This document shows, one piece after another, positions 1-7,917 of a stretch of DNA of 64,000 bases. A program made the translations under genes and the position numbers. Below the pieces are notes generated by a model, which saw nothing but the letters and a program-made list of their open reading frames with translations, ran no database searches and was not told the DNA's origin. Every line of letters starts with the position of its first letter. Within the stretch, counting starts at the first letter, position 1. Source of the stretch: Pseudomonas sp. MM223 (GTDB lineage: Bacteria; Pseudomonadota; Gammaproteobacteria; Pseudomonadales; Pseudomonadaceae); contig OX352322.1 in the NCBI GenBank assembly GCA_947090765.1, positions 5,387,001-5,451,000 of the forward strand, read 5' to 3'.

Positions 1-1
1 C

Positions 2-208
2 CGCAACGTGTTCTCCGGCATCAAGTCGGCATACCCCGACCCGTCCAAGCTGGAAGGCCGCCTGACCATGATGGTAGCCAACCTCAAACCACGGAAGATG
101 CGCTTTGGCGTGTCTGAGGGCATGGTCATGGCGGCCGGCCCTGGCGGTGAAGAGATCTACCTGCTGAGCCCGGACAGCGGCGCCAAGCCAGGCCAGCGCA
201 TCAAGTAA
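2..208 (+). CDS. metG: Methionyl-tRNA synthetase, C-terminal fragment
   Basis: This open frame enters from the left edge and ends with TAA at 206-208, so only about the last 68 residues are present. The peptide is the C-terminal tRNA-binding (EMAP/OB-fold) extension of bacterial MetG: it contains the '[14 protein letters not shown]' and '[11 protein letters not shown]' signatures that end this enzyme in gammaproteobacteria. The full protein charges tRNA-Met with methionine in the cytoplasm. The catalytic domain and KMSKS loop lie outside the window. It is followed after 88 bp by the rnf-like cluster on the same strand. Confidence 0.9.
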   Translation, partial: RNVFSGIKSAYPDPSKLEGRLTMMVANLKPRKMRFGVSEGMVMAAGPGGEEIYLLSPDSGAKPGQRIK

Positions 209-296
209 CGCCCCTGCCCCGGCCCTCGTGCCGGGGCAGTTCCTTCTGCGCCTTGATTGCCGGACAATCACCCTGATTCCCGGCTATCGTCATCTC

Positions 297-845
297 ATGA
301 GCGACTACATCCTCGTCCTGATCAGCGCCGCGCTGGTCAACCACCTGTGCCTGCTACAACCGTCAGCCCCCAGGCTGCACCTGCATGTGCACGGCCTGGC
401 CTGCGCGCTGTGCATTGCGCTGGGCGTGATCGGTGCCCAGTTGCTGATGCGAGGGGTGCTTGCCCCGCTGCACATCCACGACCTTGCCCTGTTCGTGCTA
501 TTGCCCTGGCTGGCATTGCTTGCCTGGGGTGTGCCGTGGCTGCTGGCCAAATGGCGCCCCGCCTGGCCCGTAACGGGCTTGCCAGCCCTGCTCTTGAGCA
601 ATGCCGTAGCGCTAGGGCTGGCGCTGCAGCAGGCCAGCGACGACAGCACGTGGCCAGCCACGCTGCTGCAAGCCTCGCTGGCCGGTGGTGGTTTCTGGCT
701 GGCACTGGTCTTGTTCGCCGACCTGCGCCTGCGCAGTGCCCATGCCGATGTCCCCGGCGTGCTGCGCGGCCTGCCCATCGAACTGATCGGTGCCGGGGTA
801 ATGGCCATGGCGTTTTCCGGTTTCAATGGATTGTTTGCACAATGA
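297..845 (+). CDS. rsxA: RnfA/RsxA-like membrane subunit lacking the cluster cysteines
   Basis: This 182-residue protein is almost entirely transmembrane and aligns end to end with RnfA/RsxA (start 'MSDYILVLISAALVN', end 'VMAMAFSGFNGLF'). RnfA is an inner-membrane subunit of the Rnf ion-pumping or SoxR-reducing complex. In canonical RnfA two half-membrane cysteines (the 'GLCP' and 'TNCAVLG' motifs) hold a [2Fe-2S] cluster between RnfA and RnfE. Here the first position falls in 'QPSAPRL' and the second in 'LSNAVALG', so both cysteines are absent. The ATG at 297 was chosen because the family starts there. The stop overlaps the next gene by 4 bp (ATGA). Family assignment is firm; a working electron-transfer role is doubtful. 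Confidence 0.82.
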   Translation: MSDYILVLISAALVNHLCLLQPSAPRLHLHVHGLACALCIALGVIGAQLLMRGVLAPLHIHDLALFVLLPWLALLAWGVPWLLAKWRPAWPVTGLPALLLSNAVALGLALQQASDDSTWPATLLQASLAGGGFWLALVLFADLRLRSAHADVPGVLRGLPIELIGAGVMAMAFSGFNGLFAQ

Positions 846-1816
846 ACACCAGCCCCGACCCGCGACTACGCACCAGCATGGGCCTGGTCTTGCTGGCCTG
901 CATACCTGGCCTGCTGACACTGCTGTGGCTGCACGGCTGGGGTTTGCTGGTGAACCTGTTGCTCTGCGCCAGTGCCGCCATGCTGTGCGAAACCCTGCTG
1001 CTGGCGATGCGCGGGCAACCGCCGAAGCCGGCGCTGAGCGATGGCAGCGCACTGGTCACCGCCGTCCTGCTGGCATGCGCCCTGCCCACCCTGGCCCCCT
1101 GGTGGTTGCCTGTGGTCGCCACCAGCGTTGCCATCGGGATCGGCAAGCAGGCCTTTGGCGGTGTCGGGCGCAACCTGTTCAACCCGGCCATGGTCGGTTA
1201 TGCCTTCGTATTGCTTAGCTTCCCGCTGCAGATGAACCATTGGCCAGGGCCTGCACCCGGCTTGCTGGACAGCCTGCAGCAGGTTTTCGCGGGTGGCGAA
1301 CACATCGATGCATGGGCCCGGCCTACGCTGCTCGACGGCCTGCGCCACAATCGCAGCCTCACCATTGACGAGCTGTTCGCCAGCCACCCGGGGTTCGGCA
1401 GTATTGGTGGGAGGGGCAGCGAATGGGCCAACCTGGCCTTCCTGCTCGGTGGCCTGTTCCTGCTACAGCGCAAGGTGATCAGTTGGCATGCACCTGTGGG
1501 TTTGCTGGCAGGGCTTTTCGTGTTCAGCCTGTTGGGCTGGAATGGCTCAGGGTCGGACTCCAACGGCTCCCCCTTACTGCACCTGTTCTCCGGGTCGACC
1601 ATGCTGGCGGCGTTCTTCATTGCCACCGAGCCCGTGTCCGGCCCTCGAAATGAGTGGGCCAGGCTGTGCTTCGGCCTGGGTGCAGGGCTGCTGATCTACC
1701 TGATTCGCACCTGGGGCAGCTACCCGGATGGGACGGCATTCGCCATCCTGCTGATGAACCTCATGGCGCCGAGCCTTGAGCGCCTGGCCTTGCAGCGTCA
1801 GCAGGCCAGCCGATGA
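842..1816 (+). CDS. rsxD: RnfD/RsxD-like membrane subunit
   Basis: The 324-residue polytopic protein matches RnfD/RsxD (NqrB family). Diagnostic stretches are 'GKQAFGGVGRNLFNPAM', 'SGSTMLAAFFIATEP' and 'GSYPDGTAFAILLMN'. RnfD normally carries FMN linked to a threonine in a D-x-x-S-x-A-T motif. The aligned segment here, around residues 156-162, reads DAWARPT: the Asp and Thr remain but S and A are lost, so flavinylation by ApbE is uncertain. Start and stop overlap both neighbours by 4 bp, indicating translational coupling in an A-D-G-E operon. RnfB and RnfC, which sit between A and D in complete operons, are missing. Confidence 0.85.
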   Translation: MNTSPDPRLRTSMGLVLLACIPGLLTLLWLHGWGLLVNLLLCASAAMLCETLLLAMRGQPPKPALSDGSALVTAVLLACALPTLAPWWLPVVATSVAIGIGKQAFGGVGRNLFNPAMVGYAFVLLSFPLQMNHWPGPAPGLLDSLQQVFAGGEHIDAWARPTLLDGLRHNRSLTIDELFASHPGFGSIGGRGSEWANLAFLLGGLFLLQRKVISWHAPVGLLAGLFVFSLLGWNGSGSDSNGSPLLHLFSGSTMLAAFFIATEPVSGPRNEWARLCFGLGAGLLIYLIRTWGSYPDGTAFAILLMNLMAPSLERLALQRQQASR

Positions 1817-2415
1817 GACGCCTGGCGCGTGATGCAAGCATGCTGTTGCTGACCGGGGTACTGGCTGTGTCTGCCACGCTGACCTGGCGACAATGGACCA
1901 GTACGGCTATCGCCGACGCCGAAAAGCAACTGCTAAGCCGCCAGCGACTGGCGGTGCTGCCCGAGGGCAGTTACGACAACCAGCCACTGGACACCCCCTT
2001 GCCAAGGCCCGCCGCACAGCGGCCAAACAGTCGTATCCTTGCAGCTTACCGTGCCACACGGGCAGGTGAGCCAACCGCCATCATCCTGATCTCCCAGGCC
2101 CAAGGCTACGTCGGGCCGATCGTGCTGAGCGTTGCCATCGCCACAGACGGCCGGCTGATCGGTAGCCAAGTGGTCGAGCAACAGGAAAGCCCTGGGTTGG
2201 GCGCGCGCCTGGGAGACCCGCAGGTGCACTGGCTGGCGCAGTTTGCCAACCGTCAGTTGGGCGACCACTGGGCGCTGAAGCGGGACCAAGGTGACTTTGA
2301 CCAACTGGCCGGTGCAACCGTGACCTCACGGGCAGTGATCACGGCATTACAGGAGGCCCTGAGCTATTTCGATGAGCAGCGCAGCATGCTGCTGGAGGGC
2401 ACCCCGCATGAATAG
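1813..2415 (+). CDS. rsxG: RnfG/RsxG-like FMN-binding subunit
   Basis: This 200-residue protein has one N-terminal membrane helix (about residues 10-25) followed by a periplasmic FMN-binding domain. The covalent-flavin signature is intact: D163-Q-L-A-G-A-T169-V-T171, the ApbE target seen in RnfG and NqrC. 'ESPGLGARLGDP' is also a family hallmark. RnfG passes electrons on the periplasmic face of the Rnf/Rsx complex. It is the best preserved member of this reduced cluster, coupled by ATGA to rsxD and overlapping rsxE by 8 bp. An ApbE flavin transferase would be needed and is not in the window. Confidence 0.88.
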   Translation: MRRLARDASMLLLTGVLAVSATLTWRQWTSTAIADAEKQLLSRQRLAVLPEGSYDNQPLDTPLPRPAAQRPNSRILAAYRATRAGEPTAIILISQAQGYVGPIVLSVAIATDGRLIGSQVVEQQESPGLGARLGDPQVHWLAQFANRQLGDHWALKRDQGDFDQLAGATVTSRAVITALQEALSYFDEQRSMLLEGTPHE

Positions 2416-2932
2416 CTTCTACTGCCTGGCCGCAAGCCTTGTGCCCGTGCTAGGCGCCACCAGAACGCTGCGCGAGGGCGCCGCCATCGGGGTGTGCGCG
2501 GTCGTGATGGGCAGCCTGCATCAATTGTTGCTGGCCCCCTTGCGCCAGCGGCTGGCCACCTGGGCGTATGTGCTGGCAAGCCTGTTGCTGTTGGCCGCCC
2601 TGGCAAGCTGCCTGCAACTTGCCCTGCGTGCGTGGCTGCTGCCTCTGGCCATCGCCCTCGGCTACTATCCCGCGCTGCTTTGCCTGCATTGCCTGGCTTG
2701 CGACCATCTGCTTCCCAGCCAGGGCCGCTGGCGCCTGCTGGCCAGGCACCTTGGCGCCGTGCTTGCCATCTGCCTGCTGCTCGGCGCCACCCGCCAAGGG
2801 TTGGCCGAGTTGGCCGGCCTGCACCTGGCCAGCCTGGCCCCCGGCGCGCTGCTACTGCTCGGACTGCTGCTGGCCTTGTACAATCGCCTGCGCCAGGGCA
2901 CTGCCCTCCCACGTCGTCAAGGAAAGCTCTGA
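2408..2932 (+). CDS. rsxE: RnfE/RsxE-like membrane subunit, divergent
   Basis: The product is 174 residues, with about six hydrophobic segments. It is placed as RnfE by position (after RnfG, before nth) and by weak similarity ('LVPVLGAT' against 'GLCPLLAVT', and the 'APGALLLLGLLLAL' C-terminal helix). It is shorter than E. coli RnfE (about 230 residues). The first cluster cysteine (GLCP) is Val here; a Cys-rich stretch, 'LLCLHCLACDH', covers the second site. The ATG at 2408 overlaps rsxG by 8 bp. The assignment rests more on synteny than on sequence, and the protein is clearly degenerate relative to the family. Confidence 0.7.
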   Translation: MNSFYCLAASLVPVLGATRTLREGAAIGVCAVVMGSLHQLLLAPLRQRLATWAYVLASLLLLAALASCLQLALRAWLLPLAIALGYYPALLCLHCLACDHLLPSQGRWRLLARHLGAVLAICLLLGATRQGLAELAGLHLASLAPGALLLLGLLLALYNRLRQGTALPRRQGKL

Positions 2933-2936
2933 TTTC

Positions 2937-3575
2937 ATGAATGCCGCCAAACGCCTGGAGATCTTTCGCAGGCTGCACGAAGACAACCCCGACCCGAAGA
3001 CAGAACTGGCCTACACCACCCCGTTCGAACTGCTGGTCGCCGTGACGCTGTCCGCGCAATCCACCGACGTCGGCGTCAACAAGGCCACTGCCCGCCTGTT
3101 CCCTGTCGCCAACACACCTGAAGCCATCTATGCCCTGGGCGTTCAAGGCCTGAGCGAATACATCAAGACCATCGGGCTTTACAACAGCAAAGCGAAAAAC
3201 GTCATCGAAGCCTGCAGGATGCTGATAGAACTGCACGGCAGCCAGGTGCCGCAAACCCGCGAAGCGCTGGAGGCACTGCCCGGGGTGGGCCGCAAGACCG
3301 CCAATGTGGTGCTTAACACTGCATTTCGCCAACCGACCATGGCCGTGGATACCCATATCTTCAGGGTCAGCAACCGCACAGGCATTGCGCCAGGCAAGAC
3401 GGTGCTGGAGGTGGAGAAGAAACTGGTCAAGTTCGTACCAAAGGATTATCTGCTCGATGCCCATCACTGGTTGATCCTGCATGGACGCTATGTGTGCCAG
3501 GCTCGCAAGCCAAGGTGTGGCAGTTGCCGGATCGAAAATTTGTGCGAATACAAGCACAAGACCAGCGACGATTGA
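2937..3575 (+). CDS. nth: Endonuclease III
   Basis: The 212-residue protein has the length and layout of Nth, the bifunctional DNA glycosylase/AP lyase that removes oxidised pyrimidines in base excision repair. Visible features are the helix-hairpin-helix 'LPGVGRKTANVVL' containing the catalytic Lys, the downstream catalytic Asp in 'VDTHIFRV', and the C-terminal [4Fe-4S] ligands spaced C-x6-C-x2-C-x5-C ('CQARKPRCGSCRIENLC'). It starts 4 bp after rsxE, so it is probably co-transcribed with the rnf-like genes, as in other Pseudomonas. Confidence 0.97.
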   Translation: MNAAKRLEIFRRLHEDNPDPKTELAYTTPFELLVAVTLSAQSTDVGVNKATARLFPVANTPEAIYALGVQGLSEYIKTIGLYNSKAKNVIEACRMLIELHGSQVPQTREALEALPGVGRKTANVVLNTAFRQPTMAVDTHIFRVSNRTGIAPGKTVLEVEKKLVKFVPKDYLLDAHHWLILHGRYVCQARKPRCGSCRIENLCEYKHKTSDD

Positions 3576-3679
3576 GGCGATAGGTCAAAACCACTCGCGG
3601 CGATTGAAAAAATCTTTTTTACCGGCGTCTGCTTTCTGGTTATAAGGACGGCCAATGGCCCCTTGGCTTGGAGCGACTC

Positions 3680-3856
3680 ATGAGCACCGATAAAGACGAC
3701 CTGTCGATCGAAGATGATTTTGTTGCCACGGAAGATGAAGCGGAACCCCAGGTGGAAAGCGCAAAGACCAACCTGAGCAAACGCCGCACCATCGACAACA
3801 TGCTGGAAGAACGGCGCCTGCAAAAGCAGCTGGCCGATTTCGACTACGACCTGTAG
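3680..3856 (+). CDS. PA3496-family small protein (putative envelope integrity protein)
   Basis: A 58-residue acidic protein ('MSTDKDDLSIEDDF', ending 'LADFDYDL') with a basic patch 'LSKRRTIDNMLEERRLQKQL' in its second half. It matches the small conserved Pseudomonas family named after P. aeruginosa PA3496, which also lies next to nth (PA3495). A GGAG ribosome-binding site 7 bp upstream supports the ATG at 3680 over an in-frame ATG at 3668. There is no signal peptide or membrane helix. The family's name suggests an envelope role, but nothing in the sequence proves a function. Confidence 0.8.
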   Translation: MSTDKDDLSIEDDFVATEDEAEPQVESAKTNLSKRRTIDNMLEERRLQKQLADFDYDL

Positions 3857-3874
3857 CCCCGCTTTGGAGCCTTG

Positions 3875-3905
3875 GCAAAGCCTCCCGGCTGGAGGCTTTG
3901 CGGCT
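3875..3905 (+). terminator. Hairpin after the PA3496-family gene
   Basis: An 11-bp perfect stem (GCAAAGCCTCC / GGAGGCTTTGC, 3875-3885 with 3891-3901) has a 5-nt loop. It lies 18 bp after the stop codon and just before the convergent response-regulator gene. There is no strong U-tract on either strand, so termination may be partial. Confidence 0.6.
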
Positions 3906-3911
3906 TGGCGG

Positions 3912-4535
3912 TCAGTTAAGGCCTTGCCGCTGCGCCAACTCGATCAGGTCAACCAGCGACCGCGCATTGAGCTTGAGCAGTAGCCGTGACTTGTAGGTAC
4001 TGACCGTCTTGTTGCTAAGGAACATGCTGTCGGCAATTTCCTTGTTCGAGCGCCCCCGCGCCAGCTGCTGCAACACGGTCATCTCGCGCGCCGAAAGGCG
4101 CTTGACCATATCCGTCTCGCTCCCCCCTCCCCTGCCGCGCGACGCATGTAGGGCCTGGTTGGGGAAGTAGCTGTAACCTGACAGCACGGCCTTGATGGCG
4201 CTCAGCAGCTCGGTGAGTTCCTGCTGCTTGCACACGTACCCCGATGCCCCCGCCTGCATGCAGCGCATCGAGAAGTTGCCGGGGGCCTGCGACGTCAACA
4301 CCAGCACCTTGCTGCCCGGGCTGAAGGTTGCCATGCGCGCAATCACCTCCAGGCCATCCAGCCTGGGGATTCCAATATCCAGCACCACGATATCCGGCAG
4401 GTGTTGCCGTGTTAGTTGCAGTGCAGCCACCCCGTTGTCGGTCTCCGCCACGACGTCATACCCATGCCGCTCCATCAGCATGCGCACGGCCAGGCGTATG
4501 ACCGGATGATCATCCACGATAAGCACTTTATTCAT
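3912..4535 (-). CDS. NarL/FixJ-family response regulator, orphan
   Basis: The 207-residue protein has a receiver domain with the acidic pocket D8-D9, the phospho-acceptor D53 ('VVLDIGIP'), the switch Thr/Ser 'VLTSQ' and the Lys in 'VCKQQ'. A LuxR-type DNA-binding domain follows ('LSAREMTVLQQLARGRSNKEIADSMFLSNKTVSTYKSR', residues about 145-182). This places it in the RcsB/BvgA/RocA-like group. The start at 4535 is preferred over 4550 because receivers begin MNKVLIVDD. No histidine kinase is adjacent, so the partner is unknown. The upstream 370 bp is AT-rich and probably holds its promoter. Confidence 0.88.
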   Translation of the reverse strand: MNKVLIVDDHPVIRLAVRMLMERHGYDVVAETDNGVAALQLTRQHLPDIVVLDIGIPRLDGLEVIARMATFSPGSKVLVLTSQAPGNFSMRCMQAGASGYVCKQQELTELLSAIKAVLSGYSYFPNQALHASRGRGGGSETDMVKRLSAREMTVLQQLARGRSNKEIADSMFLSNKTVSTYKSRLLLKLNARSLVDLIELAQRQGLN

Positions 4536-4906
4536 GCGATATCCATTCATTCATTATTTTTGCTTTTGGCACGCCAAGATAACCGACAGGACGCTCGATG
4601 GCGCGGCGAATTCCCAGCGAAACTCATGAGCAGATGAAACCTACAACACTTGCAGAAATTTCCTACAAATTGAGACCGAAGTTGTAATAATCAAATTCCT
4701 TATTACCAAATAAACGGTATCACCCAATTGCAATTGCACTCCAGTTGAAAACCGAGTCTCACTTGAAGAAAAATCCAATTCAACCCGAGTGAAAAGTCCA
4801 GGCAATAAACGTTGCCGACGATTATTCCTCAGGCGGAAATCAGTCCAGTCTTTCGTTGAGCGCAAGGGTGAGGTAAAGATGGGCAAAACCGCTGGAGACG
4901 GCCCGA
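4536..4906. promoter_or_regulatory. AT-rich divergent intergenic region
   Basis: This 371-bp gap separates the divergent response-regulator and small membrane protein genes. It is far richer in A+T than its surroundings, especially 4640-4800. It contains a perfect 12-bp palindrome CAATTGCAATTG at 4725-4736. The region presumably carries promoters for both genes and perhaps regulator sites. No clear -35/-10 pair could be chosen with confidence. Confidence 0.4.
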
Positions 4907-5388
4907 ATGACCCAAGCACAACCTGTCGCACCGCTGACGATCATTGCCATCTTCGCGGGGATTATCGAAGCCTCCGCACTTGCCACATTGCCGTTTCTCA
5001 GCGAGTCCAGCCAAAAGCTCTACACCTGGTTTCTGGTAGGTTTCCCGTTCTTTCTGACTGCACTGTTCTTCCTGACGCTCAATTTCAACTACAAGTCGTT
5101 CTACAGCCCATCACCAGACAATTCGGCAAACGACAGCACGCTGGCACCGAACAACATGGCCACTTCTGCCATGCCCACTGAGCCTCGCGAAGCGGTTCAA
5201 AGCGAGCCTGTCACGTTCATGTTCTCCGGCCCCGACGCCAACCGCATGATGGAACAGCAACTCTTGTCTGCACTTGCCCCCCCCCCTTACCGGCGCGAAC
5301 CTGGCGTTTTTGCAATCTGGATAGACGTCAATGTGCGCAGCTGTCGATCAGCGCACTTGAGGACGAGTTTGTGCATGACGAACGCTGA
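4907..5388 (+). CDS. Small two-helix membrane protein, probably frameshifted at a C10 tract
   Basis: From ATG 4907 (GGAG about 9 bp upstream) the frame encodes two membrane helices ('LTIIAIFAGIIEASALATLPF' minus ends, and 'WFLVGFPFFLTALFFLTL', residues about 10-60) and a hydrophilic tail. At 5277-5286 there is a run of ten C. As read, the frame continues to 5515, across the argG terminator and into the argG 3' end, which is implausible. Adding one base, or removing two, in the C-run gives a short natural-looking tail ('RQCAQLSISALEDEFVHDER') with TGA at 5386-5388; that end is used here. The family is unknown to me. The indel could be phase variation, mutation or a base-calling error. Confidence 0.45.
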
Positions 5389-5408
5389 ACGCCTGACTTT
5401 TCGCACGC

Positions 5409-5436
5409 AAAAAAAACCCCGGCCTAAGCCGGGGTT
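5409..5436 (-). terminator. Rho-independent terminator of argG
   Basis: On the minus strand a GC-rich stem (AACCCCGGC / GCCGGGGTT, loop TTAG) is followed by a run of eight T. It lies 20 bp downstream of the argG stop codon. Confidence 0.9.
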
Positions 5437-5456
5437 ATTGCGACACGCGCCAGCAA

Positions 5457-6674
5457 TCAGAGCAGCGAACGGCCCTTGTTGGCAGCAATGCGCATGCGCA
5501 GTGCGTTCAGCTTGATGAAGCCGGCAGCGTCCGCCTGGTTGTAGGCGCCGCCATCTTCTTCGAAGGTCGCGATGTTGGCATCGAACAGCGAGTCATCCGA
5601 CTGACGGCCGACCACGGTGACGTTGCCCTTGTACAGCTTCAGGCGTACCACGCCATTCACGTTGACCTGCGAAGCGTCGATCATCTGTTGCAGCATCAGA
5701 CGCTCCGGGCTCCACCAGTAGCCGGTGTAGATCAGGCTGGCGTATTTCGGCATCAGCTCATCTTTCAGGTGAGCGACTTCGCGGTCCAGGGTGATCGACT
5801 CGATGGCACGGTGAGCCTTGAGCATGATGGTGCCGCCCGGGGTCTCGTAGCAGCCGCGCGACTTCATGCCGACGTAACGGTTCTCGACGATGTCCAGGCG
5901 GCCGATGCCGTTGGCACCGCCGATACGGTTCAGGTCGGCCAGGACGGTGGCCGGGGTCTTCTCGACGCCGTCGATGGCGACGATGTCACCGTTGCGGTAG
6001 GTCAGTTCGATGTAGGTCGCCTGGTCCGGGGCGTTCTCAGGGGAGACGCTCCATTTCCACATGTCTTCTTCGTGCTCGGTCCAGGTATCTTCCAGGACAC
6101 CGCCTTCGTAGGAGATGTGCAACAGGTTGGCGTCCATCGAGTACGGCGACTTCTTCTTGCCGTGGCGCTCGATCGGGATGCCGTGCTTCTCGGCGTAGTC
6201 CATCAGTTTTTCGCGGGACAGCAGGTCCCACTCACGCCACGGGGCGATGACCTTGACGCCAGGTTTCAGGGCGTAGGCACCCAGTTCGAAACGCACCTGG
6301 TCGTTGCCTTTGCCGGTGGCGCCATGGGAAATGGCGTCAGCGCCGGTTTCGTTGGCGATTTCGATCAGGCGCTTGGCGATCAGCGGGCGGGCAATGGAAG
6401 TACCCAGCAGGTACTCGCCTTCGTAGACGGTGTTGGCGCGGAACATCGGGAACACGAAATCACGCACGAACTCTTCGCGCAGGTCGTCGATGTAGATCTC
6501 TTTCACACCCATTGCCTGGGCCTTGGCACGGGCCGGCTCGACCTCTTCGCCCTGACCCAGGTCAGCGGTGAAGGTCACCACTTCGCAGTTGTAGGTATCC
6601 TGCAGCCACTTGAGAATCACCGAAGTATCAAGGCCGCCGGAATACGCCAGTACGACCTTTTTTACGTCCGCCAT
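5457..6674 (-). CDS. argG: Argininosuccinate synthase
   Basis: The 405-residue protein is full-length type I ArgG, which condenses citrulline and aspartate with ATP to argininosuccinate, the penultimate step of arginine synthesis. The N-type ATP pyrophosphatase loop SGGLDTS is at residues 12-18. The aspartate/citrulline-binding segments '[16 protein letters not shown]' and '[15 protein letters not shown]' are present. It stands alone with its own terminator. argF, another arginine gene, lies 8 kb away on the other strand. Confidence 0.98.
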   Translation of the reverse strand: MADVKKVVLAYSGGLDTSVILKWLQDTYNCEVVTFTADLGQGEEVEPARAKAQAMGVKEIYIDDLREEFVRDFVFPMFRANTVYEGEYLLGTSIARPLIAKRLIEIANETGADAISHGATGKGNDQVRFELGAYALKPGVKVIAPWREWDLLSREKLMDYAEKHGIPIERHGKKKSPYSMDANLLHISYEGGVLEDTWTEHEEDMWKWSVSPENAPDQATYIELTYRNGDIVAIDGVEKTPATVLADLNRIGGANGIGRLDIVENRYVGMKSRGCYETPGGTIMLKAHRAIESITLDREVAHLKDELMPKYASLIYTGYWWSPERLMLQQMIDASQVNVNGVVRLKLYKGNVTVVGRQSDDSLFDANIATFEEDGGAYNQADAAGFIKLNALRMRIAANKGRSLL

Positions 6675-6821
6675 GCCATCACTCCACGGGGTTGTACGGA
6701 AAGGGATCGATTCTAACGGCCTTACGGATAAATTTACAGTGGGGCGACAGCTTCTGACGACAAAGCGACAGGAACTGTCGGAAGGGCGACGGTTGGTGTG
6801 AAGGGATGGTTAAAGGATGTG

Positions 6822-7799
6822 TCAGGGCGCTTTCGCCCCCGGCGCGGCGCCAGCCGGGCTGGCGGGAGCGGGGGCTGGGGCCGGAGCGGCAGGCGCCGCT
6901 GGCTCAACCGGTTTCTCCACGGGTTTCACAACCACCGTAATCTGGTCCAGCTCGATATTCACCCGCCGATTACGCGCCCGGTTGGCAGCACTGTTGTTCT
7001 TCACTAACGGATACTGCTCACCATGGAAGCGCACGATGATCTGCTCTTCCGCCACGCCATGGGCCTTGAAGTAGTCAGCCACCGCCAGCGCGCGACGGCG
7101 AGACAGGTCACGATTGGTCAGGCGATTGCCACTGTTGTCAGAGTGGCCGTCGAGCTCGATGTGGTTCACCGTCGGGTCGGCCTTCATGTAATCCAGGATC
7201 ACATCCAGCCGTGCACGCGCCGACGCGTCCAGCTCGGTGCCGCCCCCCGGGAAGCCCACCTGGGTCTGGCGCACCTGGTCGAAGTTCATCGGCAGCAATT
7301 TGCTGGCACAGGCCTGGTAGTCGTTGTAGGCCTTGGCGAAACTGACCGGCAGCACGCGCACTTCCATCGCCCTGCCCGCCTCACCGGTGTAGTTGCGCAC
7401 CACGGTGCTGCGCCCGTCGAGCAAACCGTTGATCAGGCGGCTGGCCTGGCCTTGGGAGGAACTGAACAGCACACCGGTACGGGCGATGCGCACGCTACCC
7501 AGGTTGATATCACCCCGCCCGGGCTGCCACGGCGCCGCCGCCGCCAGCAGGCTGGCTGTACCTGCGCCCAGCACGTTGCTGTCCGAACGCAGCTGGAACA
7601 CTGGCTGTTCGCCTGCCCGACGCACGAATTCACCGCTGCCAAAACCTTCGATCGGCTGGATCAGACGGCACTCGAACTGGTCACCCTCGACCTTCCAGGC
7701 AACATTCTCCATGCGCGTCTGGAAAGTCAGTGCGCCGGCCGGCAGGCTGGCGAACAGGGTCAACAGGGTTAGGTAACGCTGGCGCACGGGCGGCTCCAC
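6822..7799 (-). CDS. motY: Flagellar stator-associated protein MotY
   Basis: A 325-residue exported protein: signal peptide at residues about 1-23, an N-terminal MotY-type beta domain, then an OmpA-like peptidoglycan-binding domain ('IELDGHSDNSGNRLTNRDLSRRRA', residues about 215-240). It ends in a Pro/Ala-rich tail. The position between argG and pyrC is the same as for P. aeruginosa motY (PA3526). MotY forms the T-ring that anchors stator units around the flagellar motor in Pseudomonas and Vibrio. A generic OmpA-family call is the fallback. The low-complexity PAPAPA tail is the one odd feature. Confidence 0.8.
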   Translation of the reverse strand: MEPPVRQRYLTLLTLFASLPAGALTFQTRMENVAWKVEGDQFECRLIQPIEGFGSGEFVRRAGEQPVFQLRSDSNVLGAGTASLLAAAAPWQPGRGDINLGSVRIARTGVLFSSSQGQASRLINGLLDGRSTVVRNYTGEAGRAMEVRVLPVSFAKAYNDYQACASKLLPMNFDQVRQTQVGFPGGGTELDASARARLDVILDYMKADPTVNHIELDGHSDNSGNRLTNRDLSRRRALAVADYFKAHGVAEEQIIVRFHGEQYPLVKNNSAANRARNRRVNIELDQITVVVKPVEKPVEPAAPAAPAPAPAPASPAGAAPGAKAP

Positions 7800-7917
7800 A
7801 AATTCTGACGGCTTACAGGCAGGCTATCGGACGCCGGCCGGAAAACTTGATAGCCGTGCTCGCCCCAGGGTTTTCCGGTAGCATTGGGGCTTGAGTTCGA
7901 CCCGCCTGGAATCCCCA

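Noticed and set aside
2364..3557. Open frame of 397 codons on the minus strand opposite rsxE and nth
   Set aside because: nth has all its catalytic and cluster residues on the plus strand; the antisense product looks random.
5389..5515. C-terminal extension of the small membrane protein into argG
   Set aside because: It would be translated through the argG terminator hairpin and the argG 3' end in an unrelated frame.
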